Assembly (NCBI GenBank): GCA_039931435.1
Contig: JBDTRY010000071.1
Span: forward strand, 1 to 15,522
From: JBDTRY01 sp039931435
GTDB taxonomy: Bacteria > Acidobacteriota > Thermoanaerobaculia > Gp7-AA8
Direction of reading: 5' to 3'
Length of the DNA: 15,522 nucleotides
How positions within the stretch are numbered: the first letter of the stretch is position 1; every line of letters begins with the position of its first letter. The position numbers and the translations under genes were made by a program. Shown piece by piece: positions 5,399 to 11,949 of this stretch. Below the pieces are notes generated by a model. It was not told the DNA's origin and made no database searches. It worked only from the letters and a program-made list of their open reading frames with translations.

Positions 5399-6922
5399 TC
5401 AGGGCACCTGCACCAGGGCGAAGAATGACTGCGAGCGGCCGCCGCGACCGTAACGGGTCACGTAGAACCTCAGATACTCGCCGCTTTGCGTGGCCTCGAT
5501 GATTCGCTTCAGCTCCGTGACGTTGTTCACGGGCTTCCCGTTCACCTGCGTGATCACGTCGCCTTCCTGCAGATTGGCGTCACCGGCCGGCGAGACTTCC
5601 TTGACGAAGGTCACGACGACGCCCGTCTGGTTGTCGGGAATGCCGTAGCTCTGCGCGTAACGAGGAGACATCTGATCGACGGAGATGCCGATCCTGGAGT
5701 GGGTGGGTGTCTCTTCCGGGGAATTTTTGTTTCCCTGACTTCCGCCCTGATCGGTCGTCAGCGTACGCTCTTCGGTGGTCATCATCAGGGTCTTGCGATC
5801 GCCGTTCCGGACCAGGTCCAGACGTACTTTCGATCCCGGCGGCTGATAGGAGATGTAGTCGATGAGGTCCCGCGTGGTGTTCACCGGGGTGTTGTCCACC
5901 TGCACGATGACATCGCCGGGCTGGATGCCGGCCTTGCTGGCGGGAGTGTTGGTGTCGACGGACTCCACGAAGGCGCCCTTCAGGTTCGAGAGCTTGAACG
6001 CCGAGCGCAGTTGCGAGTCGACGTCCTTGATGCGCACTCCGATGTAGCTGCGGGTGACTTTGCCCTTCTCGCGGAGCTGGGGAAGGACGCGTTTGGCAAC
6101 GTTGATCGGCGTGGCAAACCCGAGGTTCTGAGCTCCTCCACGAATGGCGGTGTTGATGCCGATCGCTTCGCCGCTGGCGTTGAGAAGAGGTCCGCCGGAA
6201 TTGCCGAAGTTGATGGCGGCGTCCGTCTGGATGAAGTTCTCGAACGAGTTGGAGGCCTCGCTGAGACCGAGGGAGCGCCCTTTGGCGGAGATGACGCCCA
6301 CGGTGAGAGTGTTCTCGAACTGGAAGGGATTGCCGATGGCCACGGCCCAGTCGCCGACGCGAATCGACTCCGAGTCGCCCATCTTCACGGTGGGAAGGGC
6401 CTCACCAGCATCAACCTTCACCAGAGCGATATCGGTGGCGGGGTCGGTGCCGATGATCCTGGCGGTGGCGATCTGTCCACTGCTGAAGTGGACCTCCACC
6501 TTCGTAGCTCCCTCCACGACGTGGTTGTTGGTCAGGATGTAGCCGTCGGGAGAGATGACGAATCCGGATCCGCCGGCGAGCTGTTTGTGCTCGTCGTCCT
6601 GCTGATCCTGAGGTTGCCGTTGGTTGTTCCGCGGGTCGGGAAAGAAGAAGTCGAAGGGGTTGATTCCGTTGCCGCCCTTCTGTCGATCCGACTCCTTATA
6701 AACTTCGGTAGTGGTGATGGAGACCACGGCCGGCATGACCCGCTCCGCCATGGGTGCAAACGAAGGGATGGGCACGGACTGGGCCAGCGTCTGTTCGGAC
6801 GGCGGCTGCTGCGCGTGCGAGGTTTTCATCCAGCCCAGATCGGCGGTCAGCACCATGCCGAAAGCGATCGAGGCGATGATCATTGCAAAGACCGAGACAT
6901 TGCGTTTCATGCTGTGATTCAT
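5399..6922 (-). CDS. HtrA/Deg-family periplasmic serine protease
   Basis: A 507-residue protease-chaperone of the DegP/DegQ/MucD type, which degrades or refolds damaged envelope proteins. The N-terminus has a signal or anchor segment (about 9-28) before a Gln-rich linker at 38-48. The chymotrypsin-like domain shows the full triad: His134 in TNNHVV, Asp164 in ATDIALV and Ser242 in NFGNSGGPL. Two PDZ domains follow, at about 290-382 (YIGVRIKD...AGIQPGDVIVQVDNTPV) and 408-500 (IGISVDQM...LQEGDVITQVNGKPV). A glycine-rich insert NPFDFFFPD (88-96) is typical of the regulatory LA-loop region. The start at ATG 6922 has AGGAGG about 10 nt upstream; ATG 6910 would be too far from it. It is transcribed divergently from dus. 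The complete triad and two PDZ domains make it probably active. DegP, DegQ and MucD cannot be told apart here, so no symbol is given. Confidence 0.95.
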   Translation of the reverse strand: MNHSMKRNVSVFAMIIASIAFGMVLTADLGWMKTSHAQQPPSEQTLAQSVPIPSFAPMAERVMPAVVSITTTEVYKESDRQKGGNGINPFDFFFPDPRNNQRQPQDQQDDEHKQLAGGSGFVISPDGYILTNNHVVEGATKVEVHFSSGQIATARIIGTDPATDIALVKVDAGEALPTVKMGDSESIRVGDWAVAIGNPFQFENTLTVGVISAKGRSLGLSEASNSFENFIQTDAAINFGNSGGPLLNASGEAIGINTAIRGGAQNLGFATPINVAKRVLPQLREKGKVTRSYIGVRIKDVDSQLRSAFKLSNLKGAFVESVDTNTPASKAGIQPGDVIVQVDNTPVNTTRDLIDYISYQPPGSKVRLDLVRNGDRKTLMMTTEERTLTTDQGGSQGNKNSPEETPTHSRIGISVDQMSPRYAQSYGIPDNQTGVVVTFVKEVSPAGDANLQEGDVITQVNGKPVNNVTELKRIIEATQSGEYLRFYVTRYGRGGRSQSFFALVQVP

Positions 6923-7029
6923 TAGAACTGATTCCTCCTGGACGGTTGCCGCTGGGTTCCAGCGTGCATTACGGGTGCCATGGCGATCTCCGACCGCACT
7001 GAATTTTCGACGCGCGAAACGGAAAAATG

Positions 7030-7039
7030 TTTCATGAAA
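7030..7039. promoter_or_regulatory. Palindrome TTTCATGAAA in the htrA-dus divergent gap
   Basis: A perfect 10-bp palindrome flanked on both sides by GGAAAA (7021-7026 and 7041-7046), in the 186-bp region between divergent htrA and dus. It could be an operator shared by both promoters. Palindromes of this length arise by chance and no regulator is identified. No convincing -35/-10 pair was found in this gap for either gene. Confidence 0.25.
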
Positions 7040-7108
7040 TGGAAAACAGAGCGGGGAGCTGACGGGCGGAAGATTGGCGGCGCCGTCCGTGTTGCCCTCT
7101 AGTTAACC

Positions 7109-8170
7109 ATGAAACTGTTTGAATTCAGACCGTTCAGCATCGAGGGTATCAGGATCGATCCGCCGCTGGCGCTCGCTCCGATGGCCGAGGTGACCGATAC
7201 CTACTATCGCTCGCTCGTCAAAGAGCTGGGCGGAGTGGGGCTGGTCGTGTCCGAATTCATCTCCGCGGAAGGGCTGACCCGGAACAACTCCCGCTCCACG
7301 ACCATGCTCACCTATTCGGAAGCTGAGCGGCCGATGGCCATTCAGATTTACGGCGGCGATCCCGACCGGATGGACGACGCTGCAGCCATCGTCGAAGAGC
7401 AGGGAGTGGATATCGTGGACATCAACATGGGTTGCCCGGTGAAGAAGGTTGTCAGCTCGGGAGCGGGTTCCGCACTTTTGAAAGACTTCGACCGGGCCGC
7501 GCGTGTGGTGGACAAGATCAAGCGACGAGTGCGCATCCCGGTCACGGTGAAAGTACGCAAGGGCTGGGAGAGCGACGACGTCATCCCGCTGCTGAAGCGG
7601 TTCGAGGAGATCGGCGTCGCCTCCATCGCCATTCACGGACGCACGCGCAAAGAGAGTTACACGGGCGCCAGCGACTGGGGTTATATCCGCCGGGCCAAGC
7701 AGGAACTGGGTATCCCGGTCTTCGGGAATGGCGACGTGAAGACGGCGGCCGACGCCATCCGCATGTTCGAAGAGACCGGGGTAGACGGGGTCATGATCGG
7801 CCGCGCTGCGCTGCACAATCCGTTCATCTTCCGGGACATCATGGCCTACGGCTCCGGCCAGCCGATTCTCGACGAGACCGAGCGCCGCATCACGGCCATG
7901 GAGAAATATCTGGCGAAAATCGACGGTGCGCCGCAGATCGACAAGTGGAAATTGCACAAGGCCCGAACGGTGATTGGCTGGTTCTCGAAAGGGATCCCGC
8001 ACGGCAAGGATCTCCGCCAGGGACTGGCTTCGATCACCTCGGTAAGCGACGTGCTCCGCCTGCTGGATGCCACGCGGGAGATGGTGGCTGCAGGGGAGTT
8101 GCGATATTCGGCGGTCCTTTCGAGCATCGAGGAAGGTGGAAGAGATCCTTCGCTCGACGCTTCAGGATGA
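7109..8170 (+). CDS. tRNA-dihydrouridine synthase (DusB-like)
   Basis: A 353-residue flavoenzyme that reduces uridines in the tRNA D-loop to dihydrouridine using FMN and NADPH. Family motifs are complete: LALAPMAEVTD at the start of the TIM barrel (20-30), SEFISAEG (48-55), MAIQIYGGDP (76-85), DINMGCPVKKV with catalytic Cys109, VTVKVRKGW (145-153), AIHGRTR (174-180), PVFGNGDV (203-210) and GVMIGRAALHNPFIF (227-241). The helical tRNA-binding domain follows. Lys and Arg positions fit active Dus. The last 13 residues (EEGGRDPSLDASG) and the TGA stop are encoded by an intergenic repeat that recurs exactly at 8342-8384, so the native C-terminus has been replaced or extended. The ATG at 7109 has no clear ribosome binding site. 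rimO follows on the same strand after 261 bp. Confidence 0.93.
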   Translation: MKLFEFRPFSIEGIRIDPPLALAPMAEVTDTYYRSLVKELGGVGLVVSEFISAEGLTRNNSRSTTMLTYSEAERPMAIQIYGGDPDRMDDAAAIVEEQGVDIVDINMGCPVKKVVSSGAGSALLKDFDRAARVVDKIKRRVRIPVTVKVRKGWESDDVIPLLKRFEEIGVASIAIHGRTRKESYTGASDWGYIRRAKQELGIPVFGNGDVKTAADAIRMFEETGVDGVMIGRAALHNPFIFRDIMAYGSGQPILDETERRITAMEKYLAKIDGAPQIDKWKLHKARTVIGWFSKGIPHGKDLRQGLASITSVSDVLRLLDATREMVAAGELRYSAVLSSIEEGGRDPSLDASG

Positions 8171-8173
8171 CAG
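8131..8173 (+). repeat. 43-bp direct repeat, copy 1 (encodes the end of dus)
   Basis: This stretch, starting GGAAGGTGGAAGAGATCCTT and ending CAGGATGACAG, is identical over 43 bp to 8342-8384. It encodes the C-terminal residues of the dus product and its TGA stop. The core GATCCTTCGCTCGACGCTTC then AGGATGACA belongs to a common type of bacterial intergenic repeat. Confidence 0.9.
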
Positions 8174-8182
8174 ATTGTGGTA

Positions 8183-8217
8183 GTCGCGTCATTCACGCGA
8201 CACGGCGCCTGCGCCGT
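8183..8217. repeat. Two adjacent perfect hairpins
   Basis: GTCGCGT (8183-8189) pairs with ACGCGAC (8195-8201) over a 5-nt loop. Immediately after it ACGGCGC (8202-8208) pairs with GCGCCGT (8211-8217) over CT. Both stems are perfect 7-bp GC-rich stems with no gap between them. They follow dus by 12 bp and have no U-tract, so they may be a repeat element or a 3'-end RNA structure rather than a terminator. Confidence 0.6.
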
Positions 8218-8267
8218 TCCCCTCTTCTAATGAAACGCCCTTTGTTCATATTGGATGTGGAGCGCTT

Positions 8268-8302
8268 GTCATCCTGAGGGAGCGGAGCGACTGAAGGATC
8301 TC
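8268..8302 (-). repeat. Inverted, diverged copy of the dus-end repeat
   Basis: GTCATCCTGAGGGAGCGGAG then CGACTGAAGGATCTC is the reverse complement of the core of the 43-bp repeat with a few changes. With copy 2 (8342-8384) it forms a long inverted pair with a spacer of about 40 bp. Confidence 0.7.
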
Positions 8303-8341
8303 GTCAACGAGAATCGTGCCCTTCATCGCAGATGGCAACCG

Positions 8342-8384
8342 GGAAGGTGGAAGAGATCCTTCGCTCGACGCTTCAGGATGACAG
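8342..8384 (+). repeat. 43-bp direct repeat, copy 2
   Basis: Identical to 8131-8173. It lies 47 bp upstream of the rimO start, so it is probably in the rimO leader. Exact identity over 43 bp at a distance of 211 bp implies a recent copying event or gene conversion. Confidence 0.9.
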
Positions 8385-8431
8385 GTTCGCCGGAAGAATA
8401 CGGCCGATAGCGCTGCTGTTCACCCCACAGC

Positions 8432-9802
8432 ATGACCACCACATTTTCAGACCGGCCCACACGCGTGGGCATGATCTCTCTTGGCTGTCCGAAGAACCTC
8501 GTCGACGCCGAGATCATGCTCGGGCAGTTGCGGGAGCAGTCCGAGGTCGAGCTGACCAACAGCCTCGACGAGGCGGATGTGGTCATCGTCAACACCTGCG
8601 GGTTCATCGACGCCGCCAAGCAGGAGTCGATCGACACGATCCTGGAGGTTGCCGGACGCAAGGGCTCCGGACTGCAGCGCCTCGTTGTCAGTGGGTGCAT
8701 GGTTCAGAAGTACCGGACCGAACTGCAGGAAGCGATTCCTGAGATCGATTCGTTCGTGGGCCTGGATGCCCTCGATCAGATCACCTCTGCGGTGACCGGT
8801 CAGGCACTCACTGCCGACGCCGCGCCGAGCCGCCGGAAGATTTCCACCCGCCTTTATGAAGATCTTCCACGGCTCCTGATCGAAGGAACCTTGCACGCAT
8901 ATCTCAAGGTCTCGGAAGGCTGCTCCAATGCCTGCACCTTTTGCGCGATCCCGCAGATGCGGGGGAAGTTCCGAAGCCGCAGCGTGGATTCCCTCCTCAG
9001 GGAAGCGAAAGCGCTCGAGGCCCAGGGTGTGCGAGAACTTTGTCTCGTCGCTCAGGACACCACGCGCTATGGCGAAGATATCGGGATCTCCCGCGGTCTG
9101 ACCACACTGGTGAGCCGCCTGCTGGACGAGACCGGCTTCGAGTGGATCCGTTTTCTCTACGCCTATCCGGGAAGCATCGACTGGTCCCTGTTCGAGATGA
9201 TGGGGAAGGAGAAACGCTTCGTTTCCTATTGCGACATTCCGCTGCAGCACGTTGCGCAGTCAGTTCTGCAGCGAATGCGGCGACCTGGAAGTCCCGCGGG
9301 CTACAGAGAGATGATCAGCCGCATGCGCGATCTGGTCCCGGACCTTTCCCTGCGCACGACCTTCATTACCGGTCATCCCGGTGAGGGGCCGAAGGAGTTC
9401 GGAGAGCTGTTCGACTTCGTGGCCTGGGCGCAGTTCGATCAGATGGGTGCCTTCTGTTATTCGCCCGAGGACCACACACCGTCCGCGCGGATGACGGATC
9501 TGCCGACGCGGAAGACGGCCGAGCGCAGGCGGGCCAAGCTCATGGAGTTGCAGCAGGAGATCTCGCTTCGACGCAACGAAGAGAAGATCGGCCAGACCTT
9601 CGATGCCATCGTCACAGGCGTCTGCGCGGAGACCGAGCATCTGCTGGAAGGTCGGCTGGTGTCGCAGGCCCCGGAGATCGACGGAAGACTGTTGATCAAT
9701 GACGGCATTGAGCTTCTGTCCGGATTTCCCTCGTTTGCCCGCGTGCAGGTCAGCGACGCGCATCCCTACGATGTCGTGGGCAGCGTTGTATCGGAGTCGT
9801 AG
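8432..9802 (+). CDS. rimO: Ribosomal protein S12 methylthiotransferase RimO
   Basis: A 456-residue radical-SAM enzyme that methylthiolates the conserved aspartate of ribosomal protein S12. The N-terminal UPF0004 domain has cluster cysteines Cys19 (SLGCPKNLVDAE), Cys56 (NTCGFID) and Cys89 (SGC). The radical-SAM CxxxCxxC motif is Cys164/168/171 in SEGCSNACTFCAIP. MRGKFRSR, QDTTRYGED, CDIPLQH and FITGHPGE follow the RimO pattern rather than MiaB. The C-terminal TRAM domain (about 390-453) ends ARVQVSDAHPYDVVGSVV. Length is normal for RimO. ATG 8432 has no evident Shine-Dalgarno; the conserved N-terminus begins just after it. The stop TAG (9800-9802) lies inside the REP-like sequence TCGTAGGGCCGT, so the repeat provides the stop codon. 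The gene is convergent with the phosphatase gene. Confidence 0.95.
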   Translation: MTTTFSDRPTRVGMISLGCPKNLVDAEIMLGQLREQSEVELTNSLDEADVVIVNTCGFIDAAKQESIDTILEVAGRKGSGLQRLVVSGCMVQKYRTELQEAIPEIDSFVGLDALDQITSAVTGQALTADAAPSRRKISTRLYEDLPRLLIEGTLHAYLKVSEGCSNACTFCAIPQMRGKFRSRSVDSLLREAKALEAQGVRELCLVAQDTTRYGEDIGISRGLTTLVSRLLDETGFEWIRFLYAYPGSIDWSLFEMMGKEKRFVSYCDIPLQHVAQSVLQRMRRPGSPAGYREMISRMRDLVPDLSLRTTFITGHPGEGPKEFGELFDFVAWAQFDQMGAFCYSPEDHTPSARMTDLPTRKTAERRRAKLMELQQEISLRRNEEKIGQTFDAIVTGVCAETEHLLEGRLVSQAPEIDGRLLINDGIELLSGFPSFARVQVSDAHPYDVVGSVVSES

Positions 9803-9830
9803 GGCCGTAGTATCGCCGTCGTAGGGCCGT
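9797..9830 (+). repeat. Two truncated REP arm fragments at the rimO stop
   Basis: TCGTAGGGCCGT occurs at 9797-9808 and again at 9819-9830, immediately before the first complete unit of the array at 9832. Each is the outer part of the arm cut off before its hairpin. The first overlaps the rimO stop codon. Confidence 0.75.
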
Positions 9831-9831
9831 G

Positions 9832-10205
9832 GTAGGGCCGCACGGCGTGCGGCCGGCATCCGTAGAAAGCATTGCCGATCGTACCTTTGGATAGGGCGGG
9901 TGGCCCGGGGGTACCGGCCGCATACCATGCGGCCCTACGAGGGGGTCGCTGACGGGTTTGCGTGGTAGGGCCGCACGGCGTGCGGCCGGCATCCGAAGAA
10001 GCGTTGCCGATCGTACCTTTGGATTAGGGCGAGAGGGCCCGGGGTACCGGCCGCATGCCATGCAGCCCTACGAGGGGGTCGCTGACGGGTTTGCGTTGTA
10101 GGGCCGCACGGCGTGCGGCCGGCATCCGAACAAGCGTTGCCGATCGTACCTTTGGATAGGGCGAGAGGGCCAGGGCACCGGCCGCATGCCATGCGGCCCT
10201 ACGAG
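9832..10205. repeat. Tandem REP-like array, three 133-bp units
   Basis: Units begin at 9832, 9965 and 10098 (period exactly 133 bp). Each is a 108-110-bp element followed, in the first two, by a 23-bp linker of the type GGGGTCGCTGACGGGTTTGC. An element has a left arm containing GGCCGCACGGCGTGCGGCC, a conserved interior (GCCGATCGTACCTTTGGAT...) and a right arm reading GGCCGCATACCATGCGGCC or close to it. It fills the gap between the convergent rimO and phosphatase genes, ending 7 bp before the latter's stop. It has no long gene; short open frames across it are repeats of one another. It looks like a REP-type element amplified by unequal recombination or replication slippage. Confidence 0.9.
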
Positions 10206-10212
10206 GGTGTCT

Positions 10213-11883
10213 TTATTCCGGCTCCGCGGCACTGAGCGGCTTTGCTCCGTATTCTCCGGCTGTCACTCCCACGAGGCTTCCCAGCGTCGTGGCGATGTCG
10301 GCAGGAGAGACGCGCGCGTCGTAGGCCCCCGCTCGAATTCCGTTTCCGAAAAAGAGGACGGGTACGTGCTGGTCATCCTCGAGCGGTTCGCCGTGTGTGG
10401 TTCCGGTCGTCGTTCCCCAGCTCCACATATATCCGGGCTTGAGCTCAGCGATGACGTCGCCGGATCTCTCCACGAGAAAAGAGTTCCGTACGCTGCGCTC
10501 GATTTCCGTGGGGTGCGCGGTGGGGGCGAGAAGCTGGCTGTCTGTGTACACGGCTGACACCCCGTCGATCTGCGCCACGGCATCCCGTACTACGTTCCGT
10601 ACGCGTTCACGATCGAGTTCCAGCTCGTTGATCCGTTTCCAGTTCAGGTAGATGGAAGGCTCGAAGAAGGTTTTCATGATGGCGTTTCCGATGGGATCGT
10701 CATCGTGAAGCTCAATGTTCAAGGCCGTTGCGATTCTTCGCTCCGTGGCTAGTCGCTCTGTGGCCAGCTCACCGATTGTCTTCGCGGATTTCCCTGGGTT
10801 CCTGAAGTTGATCCGTCCGCCGGGCTTCCCCATGGCCTCGGAAACTTCGGGAATCGATTGCACCCCGTGGTCGGAGGTCAGGGCGACTGTGACGCGATCC
10901 CCGAACCTCTGGCTCAGTTGATCGAAAAACGACTGCAGGGAGCCGTCCAGGCGTACGACGGCGTCGGCCACTTCCAGCGAGTCCGGCCCATAAGCGTGTC
11001 CGATGTAGTCCTGGGTGGAGAGGCCCACGAAAAGAAGATCCGGTGAGCCGTCCTCTGTACCCAACTTCTCCGTGTCGATGACGTAGCGGGCCAGATCGAG
11101 GAGCAGATCGTTGCCGTATGGGGTGTAGGTCAGAGCGTCGGTGTCCTTGATGGGATGCGGGAAGGCCACTCCCATACCGGCGTGGTTCGTCTTGTGTTCC
11201 CGCAGAGCGGGAGGATCGTACGTGACACGATCGAGATCGGCCGGAGAAATGGCGTCGGACTGCGTCCATGCGGGATGTGCGGCGACGAAGGCGGGAATGA
11301 TGCGATTGAATGGCCCGAGGTCGTGCCGGCCCGCGTACCAGGTCGAGGAGATGAATGCTGGCAGATCCTTGTCCAGCCAGTAGGCGGCGGTGGCCTTGCG
11401 ACCGGCCATGAGGATGGCGGCGCGATCCTTGATGGCGATGCCGATCACTTTCGAACGCGGATATTTTTCCAGCAGCCGGTCGCCGAGGGAATCTCCCTGC
11501 AGATTCATCGGCGAGACCGGATCGCTCGTTCCGGCGGTTACCTGAACGCGGTCGTCGCCCACGCAGTACATGGAATCCTGGCGCGATGGTTCGTACCAGT
11601 TGTTGCTGACGATCCCCGTTTCGGAGGGGAGCCGTCCCGTTCCGATCGTGGCGTGGCCCGGACAAGTGTAGGTGTTGGCGTACGGGTAGAAGGCGTTGTC
11701 ATAGTGGGCACCGTTCTGAAGAAAGCGGTTGAAGCCACCCTTGCTGAACCACGGTTGAAAGCGGGGAAGGTAGCGCTGAGGAAACTGATCGATGGAGATG
11801 ACCACGATGAGGTCGGGTGAAACGGCGCTGAGCGGTGCGATGAAGAGCGCCAGCGCCAGGAGCACAACAACGGCCAGTTTCAT
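10213..11883 (-). CDS. PafA-like alkaline phosphatase
   Basis: A 556-residue secreted alkaline phosphatase-superfamily enzyme (type I phosphodiesterase/nucleotide pyrophosphatase fold) with a signal peptide MKLAVVVLLALALFIAPLSA. Metal and active-site residues are in place: Asp32 (ISIDQ), nucleophile Thr73 in TYTCPGHATIGTG, Asn94 (VSNNW), Lys152 and Arg154 (IKDRAAIL), Asp292 and His296 (QDYIGHAYGPDS), Asp338-His339 (TSDHGV) and His497 (GTTHGEP). The Thr-Asn spacing (21) and the K-x-R pair match those of PafA (Thr79, Asn100, Lys162, Arg164), the phosphate-insensitive monoesterase type. It probably releases phosphate from external organic phosphates. The start at 11883 has GGAG 7 nt upstream. 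The frame runs on to 11937, but that stretch is the upstream terminator, not coding. The gene follows the TonB receptor gene on the same strand and probably has its own promoter. Confidence 0.92.
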   Translation of the reverse strand: MKLAVVVLLALALFIAPLSAVSPDLIVVISIDQFPQRYLPRFQPWFSKGGFNRFLQNGAHYDNAFYPYANTYTCPGHATIGTGRLPSETGIVSNNWYEPSRQDSMYCVGDDRVQVTAGTSDPVSPMNLQGDSLGDRLLEKYPRSKVIGIAIKDRAAILMAGRKATAAYWLDKDLPAFISSTWYAGRHDLGPFNRIIPAFVAAHPAWTQSDAISPADLDRVTYDPPALREHKTNHAGMGVAFPHPIKDTDALTYTPYGNDLLLDLARYVIDTEKLGTEDGSPDLLFVGLSTQDYIGHAYGPDSLEVADAVVRLDGSLQSFFDQLSQRFGDRVTVALTSDHGVQSIPEVSEAMGKPGGRINFRNPGKSAKTIGELATERLATERRIATALNIELHDDDPIGNAIMKTFFEPSIYLNWKRINELELDRERVRNVVRDAVAQIDGVSAVYTDSQLLAPTAHPTEIERSVRNSFLVERSGDVIAELKPGYMWSWGTTTGTTHGEPLEDDQHVPVLFFGNGIRAGAYDARVSPADIATTLGSLVGVTAGEYGAKPLSAAEPE

Positions 11884-11897
11884 ATCAGCACTCCAAA

Positions 11898-11929
11898 ACG
11901 AAAAAGGCCACCTCCGGAGAGGTGGCCTT
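11898..11929 (-). terminator. Rho-independent terminator of the TonB-receptor gene
   Basis: A perfect 11-bp stem AAGGCCACCTC/GAGGTGGCCTT (11904-11914 and 11919-11929) with a 4-nt loop. On the minus strand it is followed by TTTTTCGTTTT. It lies 21 bp beyond the receptor gene's stop and ends 15 bp before the phosphatase start codon, so it should separate the two transcripts. Confidence 0.85.
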
Positions 11930-11949
11930 GATGTCATTGCCGGAACTTC

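Noticed and set aside
5486..6925. 479-codon open frame on the plus strand
   Set aside because: Exact antisense shadow of htrA, whose catalytic triad and PDZ domains are unambiguous; the product is a Gly/Val/Asp-rich sequence typical of reversed GC-rich coding DNA.
9750..10192. Short minus-strand open frames with repeated MPAARRAALPR-like peptides
   Set aside because: They are translations of the tandem REP units and repeat with the array period; no independent evidence of coding.
9832..10205. CRISPR array
   Set aside because: Nearly the whole 133-bp unit is conserved, with no short repeats separated by unique spacers, and no cas gene is present.
11884..11937. 18-codon N-terminal extension of the alkaline phosphatase
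   Set aside because: The stretch encodes an intrinsic terminator stem, and ATG 11883 has a good ribosome binding site followed directly by a signal peptide.
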